Below the pieces are notes generated by a model that had not been told where the DNA came from, searched no databases, and saw nothing but the letters and a program-made list of their open reading frames with translations. The position numbers were made by a program, and so were the translations under genes. Source: Promethearchaeota archaeon (GTDB lineage: Archaea > Asgardarchaeota > Lokiarchaeia > Sigyniarchaeales > SOKP01). From it: 64,000 nt of DNA. Position 1 is the first letter of the stretch. The number at the start of each line of letters is the position of its first letter. Where the stretch lies: assembly GCA_029838195.1 (NCBI GenBank), contig JALGVJ010000001.1, positions 1 to 64,000 of the forward strand, in the 5' to 3' direction. Of this stretch, positions 38,884-47,503 are shown piece by piece.

Positions 38884-40149
38884 TTAGGTGTTTTTAATAT
38901 CTTTTTTTAAATTAATCTTTTTTATATCGTGTAATAGTTTTGAGAGGGAATCGTCCAATTGTAATGTATTATACAAATCCATTACTACTTCTTTATTGAA
39001 CTCTTGATTTTTTGGTTTTAAATCGCAATATTCTACTTGTAATAAATTATTTGAAATTTTTATTATCATATCTCGCAAATCGTCCTCATTATAGCCAATA
39101 TTAGGAGTAAATATGGGTAATGAATTAAAATTATAATTTAAAGCGAGAGAATTTAAATCGATAATGTTAGAACAATAACCATGGTTAGTAAATGTTAGTC
39201 CATCCGAAATAGCTTTCATCTCTTTCGGATAAGACGGTTCAACCTCTCCCAAGATTTTAGCAAGAGCATGGAATCTTAATAATCTGCAAGTGGCGCATGT
39301 ATATTTTGTAAATTGGAGGTTATCATGGATCTTTTTGAGGAGTTCCAATAAATCAACCTTGACTAAAAAAAATTTAAGAAAAGGCAAGTATTTCAGGAGC
39401 TCTTTCCAATTTTTCATGCGAGCTTGCCAAATTGCTTCCTTTTTAGTCAAGCAAAATAATACGGGATGTATTAAACAACCTCGTTTCATCATGAGAAATC
39501 CTGCTAATAAATCTTCAAGCCTTCCTACATCCATTACCATTATTTTTTTATGAGTTTCGATGGGTAAGCCTTTCCAATTACTTTCAATGATGTCAGTAAA
39601 GATATAAGAAAATTGATTTCGAATTTCAACGTGAATGGTTTTTTTGGGATTAGTTAGATTCACGCTTAAATTTTTTTGAACGGCAAATTCATCCATTATG
39701 GCTTTCCCTAAGATGTTTGCGACATCTTGCGAAGTATACTCTTGTTTACCCGCTCTTTTTACTCGAATCGCAAATGAATCGTTGGGCTCTAACACGTGTT
39801 TAGCTATTTCCAAGCATTTTGATGTAATATGGCCGAGATTATTAGATGTTCGCAAGGCGGGACTCATGGTTTGAATTCCGAAAACATTTTTTAAAACCTC
39901 AATAGCTGCCGATAAATGTTCATTTTTAAAAAAGAAAAAAATGCGGGCAGAATCGTCACTCAGCTGATATTTAGTAAAAGGAATGTTCGCATTATTTAGC
40001 ATGGATCTAATGTTTTTTATCAAAACTTTTAGCATTTTGATTTTTACTCTTTGCGATTTTAGCCAGATCTCCGAATTATAATCAATTTTTAGCACGTTAT
40101 AAAATCTTAATAACTCCATTTTTTCACTCGAAATAAAAATTCTGTTCAA
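38884..40149 (-). CDS. ThiI-like THUMP protein with degenerate PP-loop
   Basis: 421 residues. The N-terminal ferredoxin-like part and THUMP domain (about 1-190; RVKRAGKQEYTSQDVANILG) match tRNA 4-thiouridine synthetase ThiI. Where ThiI has an SGGxDSP PP-loop for ATP, this protein reads VMDVGRLEDLLAGFLMMKRG (205-224), lacking the Ser-Gly-Gly and the DS pair. The downstream CATCRLLRFHALAKILGE (285-302) keeps a CxxC where ThiI has its paired cysteines, but the following TGxSLGQVxSQ site is AISDGLTFTNHGY. It probably binds tRNA without adenylating it, or acts differently. The neighbouring MoaD-like gene supports a sulfur context. Confidence 0.75.
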   Translation of the reverse strand: MNRIFISSEKMELLRFYNVLKIDYNSEIWLKSQRVKIKMLKVLIKNIRSMLNNANIPFTKYQLSDDSARIFFFFKNEHLSAAIEVLKNVFGIQTMSPALRTSNNLGHITSKCLEIAKHVLEPNDSFAIRVKRAGKQEYTSQDVANILGKAIMDEFAVQKNLSVNLTNPKKTIHVEIRNQFSYIFTDIIESNWKGLPIETHKKIMVMDVGRLEDLLAGFLMMKRGCLIHPVLFCLTKKEAIWQARMKNWKELLKYLPFLKFFLVKVDLLELLKKIHDNLQFTKYTCATCRLLRFHALAKILGEVEPSYPKEMKAISDGLTFTNHGYCSNIIDLNSLALNYNFNSLPIFTPNIGYNEDDLRDMIIKISNNLLQVEYCDLKPKNQEFNKEVVMDLYNTLQLDDSLSKLLHDIKKINLKKDIKNT

Positions 40150-40155
40150 ATAATT

Positions 40156-41754
40156 TCAATTCAGACCTTCTTCATGAGATAGATTTAAATGATATTTACC
40201 AATTATATTTATCCTTTTTGATTTTAAGTCATGATCTTTAATAATAACCAAGCCTTCTTCATGAATATCAATCTCTGTTATGACTTCATTGAAATGTTCG
40301 CCTTTTAAATTTCCTCCATTCGAAAAAATCGTATTTTCTATTTTAAGATTAAAGGAGATACTTGGAGAGCTATTCAAAACGAGATTAATGGGAGAATGAG
40401 CGAATTGAGATAACGCATCTCCTGAATCTATTAATTCCGTACGCCATACTGAAAGCGGAGTGGGAATTAGATCATGAAAACAACACACGCCAACAAATTT
40501 TTCTGAATTTAAATGTAAGACCCTATCAATTACTTGATGGAGGCGTTTCCTTCCAATGAATCCGAGTTTTGAATCACTCGTAGTAGAGTTAATTCCTTGA
40601 AAATACATGGTATCCGTTTCAAATAATGGATTTAATGATCCAATATATTCTTGCCAATGTTCCCATGAAAGTGGTTTTGAATCCAAATAACCCGGAACTA
40701 CGATAAATGGCACTTTTAAAGCATCTAATTTTTTTCTAGCAAGTTGAAATTCTTTTTCAAGGCTGTTCTTGGTGAGATTACCCGCATGAATAACTAAATC
40801 AACCTCCTCTAATTTATTTATTGTCTCTATGGCCTTATCCAGAGATGTTTTTCTTTCTTTTTCCGTTGAGATCATGGAGTTAGAAATCTGTATGAACCTA
40901 AATTTTGGTTTTTCATTTGAAGAAATATGATTTAAATCATAATAATTCACCTGTCTAAGAATTTCCTTTTTATTCGTTGGCTCTAAAATGGGTAATATCC
41001 GGAATCTCAATTTATTTCCTTCCATATCAATAATACAATAAGTAAAAAGTTCTCTGTAGCGTGTTTTATAACAAGAAAATGTTCCAACATTAAAGATGTA
41101 AAGATCTTTAATTGAGCTACTAGTAGTATATAAATTTGACACGTGTCGATGTCCATTAATGACTAAATCCGAATTTGTATCAATTAACATTTGTATCATG
41201 TTTCCTGAATCATCTATAGCACTTCTTTCCTTTCCCGTAAAAGGAATGGGAATTAGTTGATGATGAAAACACGTGATTTTTATTTTATCTTCAATCTCCG
41301 GTTGTACCAAAAGATTTTTTACTGTAGCAATCGTATCATGATGAATGATTCCACTAGGTAAGTCTGGTTTCGTGCTATCAATCCCAATGATATAGAAAGT
41401 TTCATCCTCATGTTCAAAATGCCTATCCCCTATCATCTCTTCAAAGAGTAAATAGCCGACGTTAAGCGCATCATGATTTCCAATGATGAATTTTATGGGA
41501 GCGCCTGAAATCGGATTAAATTTTTTCATTTGTTCTAAGGCGAATTCATAATCCAAGAGAGTTCCGGACATGGTTAAATCTCCTAAATGAAGATATAAAG
41601 AGACATTTTTTATTTTATTGATTTTTTCCATTCCTAAATTAAATACGTGGAGATTAAAATCAGGACCAGAGCGAGTAATGTGGGTATCTGAAATTAGAAC
41701 CAGTCTTTTTGGCTTAGTTATTTTTTTATTGTTTTTTATAACTTTATCAATCAT
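40156..41754 (-). CDS. tandem metallophosphoesterase, second domain catalytically degenerate
   Basis: 532 residues with two calcineurin-like domains. Domain 1 (about 17-270) has the full set of metal motifs: ISDTHIT (Asp23, His25), HLGDLTMSG (Asp59), GNHD (93 on), FHHQ and NGHRH. Domain 2 (about 280-530) repeats the layout with the ligands lost: ISNSMIS, HAGNLTKNS, PGYLDSK, FHDLIP and NSSP. One active and one dead domain imply a structural or regulatory role for the second. The substrate is unknown. It lies between the acyltransferase-like and ThiI-like genes with overlapping or tight spacing. Confidence 0.85.
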   Translation of the reverse strand: MIDKVIKNNKKITKPKRLVLISDTHITRSGPDFNLHVFNLGMEKINKIKNVSLYLHLGDLTMSGTLLDYEFALEQMKKFNPISGAPIKFIIGNHDALNVGYLLFEEMIGDRHFEHEDETFYIIGIDSTKPDLPSGIIHHDTIATVKNLLVQPEIEDKIKITCFHHQLIPIPFTGKERSAIDDSGNMIQMLIDTNSDLVINGHRHVSNLYTTSSSIKDLYIFNVGTFSCYKTRYRELFTYCIIDMEGNKLRFRILPILEPTNKKEILRQVNYYDLNHISSNEKPKFRFIQISNSMISTEKERKTSLDKAIETINKLEEVDLVIHAGNLTKNSLEKEFQLARKKLDALKVPFIVVPGYLDSKPLSWEHWQEYIGSLNPLFETDTMYFQGINSTTSDSKLGFIGRKRLHQVIDRVLHLNSEKFVGVCCFHDLIPTPLSVWRTELIDSGDALSQFAHSPINLVLNSSPSISFNLKIENTIFSNGGNLKGEHFNEVITEIDIHEEGLVIIKDHDLKSKRINIIGKYHLNLSHEEGLN

Positions 41755-42464
41755 GATACCTCATTATTCGAATCAGATTTTAATATTGCTGGATTATCGT
41801 GATAAATTAGACCCTTTTCTAAAATTTGATCGCGCAAGGTAAAGGAATGACCCGAAAGTTTTACCCCCTCTTGTATGACCGTGCCAGGCATTATAATACA
41901 TTTGGCTCCAATTAAAACATTATTTTCAATGCGAATTCTTTTTAAAATTAACACGTCAGGTTCTATCGCATGGCTAATAATAACAGTTCCTGCCCCAATA
42001 ATTACATTATTACCAATTGACACGAATTCTGAAGAGATCCAGCAATTATCACATAAGCATTGCTTTCCGATAGAAGTTCCAAAAAATCGTAGAGTAAACC
42101 TATTTTTACACCATGGAAAGGGATTGGATGCCATGACAAGCAAGGGCCATTTTTTTATTAAATTTCTTAAATTCCAAAAATAATAATCGGCATTCGAAAG
42201 ATTCCTTACAAAAATTCCTTCTCTAGGAACGTGGATTAGATTAATCAAATTTAACATGAGATATGAACAAAAAGTCGAACTAAATTGAAGAATGTACATC
42301 CCGACGAAAAAATTGAAAGGCAAAAAAAGGAAAAATAAGGCAAGATATTGGGAATTCCAGAAGTAGTAATAATAAAATAATTCAAAAATCGATAAAGGAA
42401 TAAAACTAATAAGGATCTCAAATAAATATAACCCAAAAAATCTTTTTCTTAAAAATTCATCCAC
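41751..42464 (-). CDS. membrane-anchored left-handed beta-helix acyltransferase-like protein
   Basis: 237 residues. Two or three hydrophobic segments (about 10-75) anchor it. The second half carries hexapeptide repeats (IGNNVIIGAGTVII, ENNVLIGAKCIIMPGTVI) of the LbH fold used by O-acetyl- and related acyltransferases. It overlaps the phosphoesterase gene by four bases and lies about 90 bases downstream of a larger paralogue. The shared VPREG motif after the membrane part recurs in that paralogue as PPREG. The acceptor may be a cell-surface glycan or lipid; this is not shown. Confidence 0.75.
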   Translation of the reverse strand: MDEFLRKRFFGLYLFEILISFIPLSIFELFYYYYFWNSQYLALFFLFLPFNFFVGMYILQFSSTFCSYLMLNLINLIHVPREGIFVRNLSNADYYFWNLRNLIKKWPLLVMASNPFPWCKNRFTLRFFGTSIGKQCLCDNCWISSEFVSIGNNVIIGAGTVIISHAIEPDVLILKRIRIENNVLIGAKCIIMPGTVIQEGVKLSGHSFTLRDQILEKGLIYHDNPAILKSDSNNEVS

Positions 42465-42552
42465 CGGAGTGAGAGAAGCTCCTTTTAAACTAGCCGGTTG
42501 AAAAATTAATCATGCCACCTTTGATACATTTATTTTTTTTAATTGTTGATTG

Positions 42553-43401
42553 TTATGGTAATGGTTTATCTCCTCGGACTCGAGAAAGTTTTTCTTTAGA
42601 TTGCTCCACTGTTTGAATGGGAAAAGATTTTTTAACGGGAGTACCCACGTGAATCAAATTCCCTTTCAATCGTTGTCCTATCCATGTATAACTATTAGCT
42701 CCTAAGATTGCCTCATTTTCCATTATTGTTCCGGGAGATATGATACTCTGAGGTCCCACTATGCAGTATTTTCCTATTTTTACTTTACGAATAAGAACTT
42801 TATCGTGATAAATTAAATGAGAAAATATAAACGTGTTTAAAGAAGTCATGGTGAAATCTCCTATTTCCACGTATAACGGGTCGATGTATCCTTCATATAT
42901 AACTACTTTTTTACCAATGCGAGCTCCCAATAAATTATAACAAACAATATCTACCCATGGTAAGGGTAAGGCACGGGCAAGCCAAATGGGAAAATATGCC
43001 GTCCAAAACCTTCTATGCATGTACTTCCAATCTTTACTCCCCCTGAAAAAAACTCCTTCTCTAGGGGGATGGAAATAGTTCAATAGCCGGAAAATACCCG
43101 CTGAAAATAAGGACACTACAATAAAAAATAGGAATAAATTACCATAGATATTTAAGGGGAGAAGAAACCATTCGTACCATAATGCTTGGGAAGAAAAAGG
43201 ATAAATGGAAATCCCCGTTAATAAGAAATAAAGATGTCCAAGAAACCAAGCATTCACGATATATAAAACTAAACCTCCAACAAATAATTGAACTAAAATG
43301 ATTAAAGAAAAAGGTGTATTATATACTCCGGATGTAGAAATATATTTAATATTATCTTCTGTTTCTTCTAATTCTCCATTCATTTTCGATTCCTTAAACA
43401 T
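42553..43401 (-). CDS. membrane-anchored left-handed beta-helix acyltransferase-like protein (paralogue)
   Basis: 282 residues. Hydrophobic segments lie at about 30-58 and 88-110. A conserved HPPREGVFFRG motif follows, then WARALPLPWVD-like residues and an LbH domain with IGKKVVIYEGYIDPLYVEIG and IGKYCIVGPQSIISPGTIM. It is similar in plan to the following 237-residue gene, so the pair likely arose by duplication. Domain architecture resembles the C-terminal acyltransferase-like part of large nonribosomal-peptide-type membrane proteins. The donor and acceptor are unknown. Confidence 0.75.
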   Translation of the reverse strand: MFKESKMNGELEETEDNIKYISTSGVYNTPFSLIILVQLFVGGLVLYIVNAWFLGHLYFLLTGISIYPFSSQALWYEWFLLPLNIYGNLFLFFIVVSLFSAGIFRLLNYFHPPREGVFFRGSKDWKYMHRRFWTAYFPIWLARALPLPWVDIVCYNLLGARIGKKVVIYEGYIDPLYVEIGDFTMTSLNTFIFSHLIYHDKVLIRKVKIGKYCIVGPQSIISPGTIMENEAILGANSYTWIGQRLKGNLIHVGTPVKKSFPIQTVEQSKEKLSRVRGDKPLP

Positions 43402-43525
43402 GGATCATTCCTCTATGATAAAATCATCACTAGCTTAAATATTTAAATTTCAAATTATATATTATTATAAATAAATCACCCTTCATGTTAATAATATATC
43501 AAAATTAAAAATTTTTAATGAGATC

Positions 43526-44515
43526 ATGCCCGGAATCGAATGGGAGAAAGCAGAAGAAAGACCTGATAAAGCTCTTAAAGTAGAAGGACGCTTTCTCTTA
43601 GATCTAAGAGCTAAAGTAAATGACCTTGAAAAACAGCTCACCGAAACACGAAATAAATTAGCAGAAACTCAAAAAGATTTTGATACTACTACAAATAAAC
43701 TTGTCGAACTCTCGGGAAAACTCGACGATACAAACGCAGAACTGGAAAAAACTAGACAAAACCTGCGTGAAACCATCCAAGCAAAAGATCAACAAATTAA
43801 TGAGCTTACTCAACAAAATCAAGCCCTTAAAGGTGAAAAAGAATCGCTCACGGCAGAATTAAACACCCTTAAAGGTGAAAAAGAATCGCTCACGGCAGAA
43901 TTAAACGCCCTTAAAGGTGAAAAAGAATCGCTCACGGCAGAATTAAACGCCCTTAAAGGTGAAAAAGAAAAACTTCTAGCAGATATGGAAAAAATAAATT
44001 CTGAAAAAAATGCCCTTGAATCAGAGATTGAAAATTTAAAGAAGAATCAAGAAGCCCTCTTGGCTTCAAAAGACCAAGAACTTGCCTCTAAGGAACAAGA
44101 ACTTGCCAATTCTAACGAAAAAATCACTAATTTAGCAGCAGAAATAGATTCTTTAAAAGCACAACTTTCTGAATATAGTTCTCAGTTAGGAACGGCTTCG
44201 AGTTTGCAAGCACAATATGATGAACTAAAAACTAAATATGAAGAACTTGAAGCCATTCTCAAACAAAAAGATGAGGAATTAAAACAAAAAGATTTAAAAA
44301 TAAACGAGCTTAGAGCAGAATTAGATGAAATTAAAATGCCGGAAATAAGTCCGGCTACAATCTCAGCAGAAGAACGATTAACTTGTCCCATGTGTGGAGC
44401 AGTAGGTCATGATATTAAAAGCGTGGAAGATAAGACAAAAATCTTGAGTTATGTTGGTCATATTCCCATGTATGCTAAAAAGCACGTGTGTAAGAAATGC
44501 GGCTACGAATTCTGA
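43526..44515 (+). CDS. long coiled-coil protein with C-terminal zinc ribbon
   Basis: 329 residues. Residues 25-270 form an almost unbroken heptad coiled coil rich in Glu, Lys and Leu. Residues 285-329 form a four-Cys zinc ribbon (CPMCG ... CKKCGYEF). No membrane segment is visible. Part of the coil is a nearly perfect DNA tandem repeat (separate entry). The arrangement suggests a dimeric rod with a zinc-finger head. Similar coiled-coil/zinc-ribbon proteins are common in Asgard genomes, but no function is known to me. Confidence 0.8.
   Translation: MPGIEWEKAEERPDKALKVEGRFLLDLRAKVNDLEKQLTETRNKLAETQKDFDTTTNKLVELSGKLDDTNAELEKTRQNLRETIQAKDQQINELTQQNQALKGEKESLTAELNTLKGEKESLTAELNALKGEKESLTAELNALKGEKEKLLADMEKINSEKNALESEIENLKKNQEALLASKDQELASKEQELANSNEKITNLAAEIDSLKAQLSEYSSQLGTASSLQAQYDELKTKYEELEAILKQKDEELKQKDLKINELRAELDEIKMPEISPATISAEERLTCPMCGAVGHDIKSVEDKTKILSYVGHIPMYAKKHVCKKCGYEF
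43826..43970 (+). repeat. 42-base tandem repeat, three units plus a partial fourth
   Basis: Units begin at 43826, 43868, 43910 and 43952. The first three are nearly identical; the fourth diverges after about 18 bases. Each unit encodes 14 residues (LKGEKESLTAELNA), exactly two heptads, so copy-number change lengthens the coil in register. Confidence 0.95.
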
Positions 44516-44785
44516 ATCGTTTTATTTAAAACATGCTATTTAAAAACAAGTTGCCTTCTATTTCTTCTTATTATTTATCTTAATTTTTTTCTCAATGTCC
44601 CATTATCAGCATGAAAGCTTAATTAAAGAAAAAAATTAAACATGACTTTAATACCTTCGTTTCACGGATAAAAAAATAATTAATGGATAAAATTCCATTT
44701 AAAATATACTTGAAATTATTTAAGAATATTTATTATGTCTTAACGCTTCTTTAAAATATATCTAAAATAATCTCTGAATTTTAAG

Positions 44786-46225
44786 ATGAATTTGGAAAAG
44801 CTATTTAAACCCTCTTCTATGGCAGTTGTTGGCGTCTCTAAGAGTAATCCCCTTAGCCCCGGCAGAATAATTTTAGTTAAAAATCAGTTTGAAATGAACG
44901 TGAAAGTACATGGAATCCATCCTAAAGGAGGTGAAATTGAGGGGATTCCCTTATATGAGAAGCTAGATGAGTTGCCAGAAATTCCCGATTTGTTAGTAAT
45001 TGCCGTTAGCGCCGAAGATACCTTAGAATACATTCAACAATGCGCTGATTTAAAAATTCCCGCTGCAATAATTATTGGGGGTGGATTTGCTGAAATCGGC
45101 GGTGAGGGAATGAAGAGACAAGAAAAACTCGAAAAATTAGCTTTCGATAACGATATTGCTGTATTAGGACCTAATTGCATTGGAGTATACGCTCCTCCCT
45201 TGGTGGATACCATTTTTCTCCCTACAGAACGCATTACACGCCCCCCAAAGGGAAGCGTCGCCCTCATAAGTCAATCAGGTGGGGTTCTCATTGACCAATT
45301 TTTTGTAAAATTTAAAGAGAGAAATATCGGCGTATCCACAGCTGTATCGATAGGAAATCGGGCAGTAGTGGATGAGACCATGTTATTAGAATATTTTAGC
45401 AAAGTGGATAAAGAAACGAGCAATATTGCTTTTTACTTGGAAGGTTTTAAAGATAAAAGGGCAAGAGATTTCCTAAAAGCTGCAAAAGAATCTGAAGATA
45501 CGGTGATTGCTTTTTTCGGCGGAATTACCGAACAAGGCCGAATTGCTACGCAATCTCATACAGCAAGTTTGGCAGGAAATTCGAAGATACTATTCGGAGC
45601 CTTAAAACAATATCATGTGATTCATCCACACTCAGAACGCGAACTGCTAACATATTTAAAAGTATATGATGTATTATCTCAGAAGAAACAACCTTTTGGA
45701 CAAAAACGAATTGTATACGGAAATGTTGCCATTCTTAGTGTTTCAGGCGGTCATGGTGTAATCTGTTCGGACATGCTTCAAAAATATGGTTTGACACCTG
45801 TACGATTTACAGAAGAAGAAAAAAAACAAATGCATGACATTTTAAATCCAGTGGCTCGAGAAATCGCCTCATTTAACAATCCCATCGATTTAACGGGGTC
45901 CGTATTGGATAGAGATATTGAAAACATGATTAGTTTTTTATCTGATATTGAACGAATAGAATGCATTATATTATTACTCTTGCCTTACCCACCCAATATT
46001 TCATTTCAAATTGGAAGAAGAATTGCAAATGTCGTAGTTAGTAAGAAAAAACCCATTATTGCATTTTTGCCCTACGTAGAAAAATACTCGCTTATTATTG
46101 AGTCTTTAGAGCTTAGCAATATTCCGGTCTTTCATGAAATTAAGGAGGCAGTCCAGGCTGTGGCAGCTCTGAAATTAAGAACCAGAATTTATAATTTAAA
46201 GAAAAATAATATTTTTTGGGAATGA
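44786..46225 (+). CDS. ADP-forming acyl-CoA synthetase, alpha-subunit-type protein
   Basis: 479 residues. The CoA-binding domain opens with SSMAVVGVSKSNPLSPGRII, followed by VHGIHPKGGEIEGIPLYEKL. The ligase-CoA domains carry VALISQSGGVLIDQFF and the phosphohistidine site in IATQSHTASLAG. It forms acetate or other acids plus ATP from acyl-CoA, ADP and phosphate. The ATP-grasp beta part is not in this protein and no beta gene adjoins it, so a partner must be elsewhere. An 84-base piece of its coding region and its 3' flank recur near 49.8-50.2 kb, marking a local duplication. Confidence 0.9.
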   Translation: MNLEKLFKPSSMAVVGVSKSNPLSPGRIILVKNQFEMNVKVHGIHPKGGEIEGIPLYEKLDELPEIPDLLVIAVSAEDTLEYIQQCADLKIPAAIIIGGGFAEIGGEGMKRQEKLEKLAFDNDIAVLGPNCIGVYAPPLVDTIFLPTERITRPPKGSVALISQSGGVLIDQFFVKFKERNIGVSTAVSIGNRAVVDETMLLEYFSKVDKETSNIAFYLEGFKDKRARDFLKAAKESEDTVIAFFGGITEQGRIATQSHTASLAGNSKILFGALKQYHVIHPHSERELLTYLKVYDVLSQKKQPFGQKRIVYGNVAILSVSGGHGVICSDMLQKYGLTPVRFTEEEKKQMHDILNPVAREIASFNNPIDLTGSVLDRDIENMISFLSDIERIECIILLLLPYPPNISFQIGRRIANVVVSKKKPIIAFLPYVEKYSLIIESLELSNIPVFHEIKEAVQAVAALKLRTRIYNLKKNNIFWE

Positions 46226-46339
46226 CGAGATAAATTTCACTCATTCTTTTAAAATGAAATCGTTAACTATTCGGAAATATATAAAGAACGATTAACGTGG
46301 GTTAAAAATAATTAAACATGAATTTCATTGAAATGAATC

Positions 46340-46592
46340 AAATACAATTAATTTTAAAATAGTTTTAAAAATGCCTTCATTAGTTTAAACACATGTACTT
46401 AAATTAATAATACGAATGAATAAAATAACAAATGATGAATAAAATATGAATTTCGCCCACTTAAATGAATATATGTATAATTTCATTGAGGAAGTTTGTA
46501 ATAAGATTGGTCCAAGAGAATCAGGCTCTGAGTCAGAGAAGCTGACTGGAGATAAAATAGAATCTGAATTAAAAAATTACTGTGATGAAACT
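46340..46592 (+). repeat. duplicated segment, copy A (ACS 3' flank plus start of M28 peptidase gene)
   Basis: This stretch matches 49919-50172 almost base for base; I count about six differences plus one inserted T. It covers the intergenic region and the first 48 codons of the M28 gene. The match ends at about 46598, where the IS607 remnant begins. An upstream part of copy A (45437-45520, inside the acyl-CoA synthetase gene) matches 49833-49916. Confidence 0.92.
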
Positions 46593-46595
46593 TAG
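46446..46595 (+). pseudogene. truncated M28 peptidase gene (49 codons)
   Basis: From ATG 46446 the sequence repeats the N-terminus of the intact M28 gene at 50026 (MNFAHLNEYMYNFIEEVCN). It stops at TAG 46593-46595, exactly where the intact copy has TGG. Beyond this point it becomes an IS607 recombinase fragment. No catalytic residue remains. Confidence 0.93.
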
Positions 46596-46598
46596 CAA

Positions 46599-47031
46599 TC
46601 ATCGGCGGTATAAGAAAGCACGCATCTTGGTTTTCCTTCGAGAAAAAAAGAAATTTCATGATAAAAAGAAGGTGGCTCTCTATGGAAGAATATTCAGCAC
46701 TCACCAGAAGGCATCGAGAGATTTAAATCGACAACTTGCCCTTCACACGGGATATTTTATGAGAAAAGGATATCACCTCTACAAGGCGTATTCAGACGTG
46801 GGCTCCAGGCTCAATGGCAAGTGGAAATCGCTGTTAAAATTACTACAAGATGCTACAGTTGGGAAATTTGACGTCGTGCTGGCGAGTCACAAGGACTGCC
46901 TGTCTCACTTCGGTTACAACTCGTTGAAGCTTTCTTGAGTAGCTGGAGCGTGTCTCTTGAAGCAATGTATCCTCATGTCGTGGAAGATACCACTCATGGA
47001 GAACTCATTACCAATTATAAAAAATTATAAG
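46599..47031 (+). pseudogene. IS607-family serine recombinase (tnpA) remnant
   Basis: Begins inside the gene with NHRRYKK, the end of the MerR-like HTH, so the first ~50 residues are missing. The recombinase domain follows: VALYGRIFSTHQKAS, RDLNRQLALHTGYFMRKGYH, SDVGSRLNGKWKSLLKLL and FDVVLASHKDCLSHFG. A frameshift near 46928-46935 separates the C-terminal part (FLSSWSVSLEAMYPHVVEDT ... NYKKL, stop about 47029-47031). Family members keep YARVS with the catalytic Ser; here that segment reads YGRIFSTHQ with an inserted residue. The copy is surely dead. Confidence 0.85.
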
Positions 47032-47062
47032 GTGGCGATGGGATAAGCCCTAGATTTTGGTA

Positions 47063-47118
47063 CTCTAACTATAAATTTGGACAAAATGTCCCATCATCCC
47101 GTCGTTAGAGGAAACGGG
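47063..47118. mobile_element. second copy of an IS607-type element end
   Basis: 56 bases matching 28854-28909 with four mismatches, including the CCCGT...ACGGG hairpin. Its orientation is opposite to that expected for the adjacent tnpA remnant, so it probably comes from a different, nested or inverted element. Confidence 0.75.
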
Positions 47119-47120
47119 CG

Positions 47121-47147
47121 TTGATCCGAAGATCAATCTTTTTTTTT
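47121..47147 (+). terminator. possible intrinsic terminator or IS-derived hairpin
   Basis: TTGATC-CGAA-GATCAA forms a 6-bp hairpin with a tetraloop (47121-47136), followed by TC and a run of nine T. It directly follows the IS end. The stem is weak, so function is uncertain. Confidence 0.4.
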
Positions 47148-47503
47148 CCTTGCCATCTCGTTCCCATGTTTATTTTCATCCCGAATTGGGATTCCTTTTC
47201 CTCATTTGAGGGAAATACTCATGTTTTCTTTCCCTTACATTTCTTTTCTAATACTTCATGAAAGCTTTTTTCCCTATCCTCACCTCGAGAGCTTATCAGA
47301 AATGGTTTCCTCTTTTTGTTTTAAGGAAGGATAAAGGAAGCTTTCTATATAAATATCATGGGCCAATGCATTTTTTAAATTTATCAGGGGGGATTGATAA
47401 TAATTTTTAAAAAGTCCAAGGATGTCCAATTTTTTGCTAACTTGTAACGACTGTATAATAAATATAAAACAATTTTAGAGTAATTTTTCTTATTTCCTCC
47501 TCT
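47148..47503. other. intergenic region without recognised gene
   Basis: About 350 bases between the IS debris and the glycosyltransferase gene. It has T- and C-rich stretches but no convincing ORF or RNA. It may be further decayed element DNA. Confidence 0.3.

Noticed and set aside
43826..43970. Short CRISPR array
   Set aside because: The repeats are directly adjacent with no spacers, lie inside a gene and encode heptads.
47063..47118. Assigning this element end to the neighbouring tnpA remnant
   Set aside because: Compared with the element at 28.9 kb the orientation is reversed relative to tnpA, so it is more likely from another copy.
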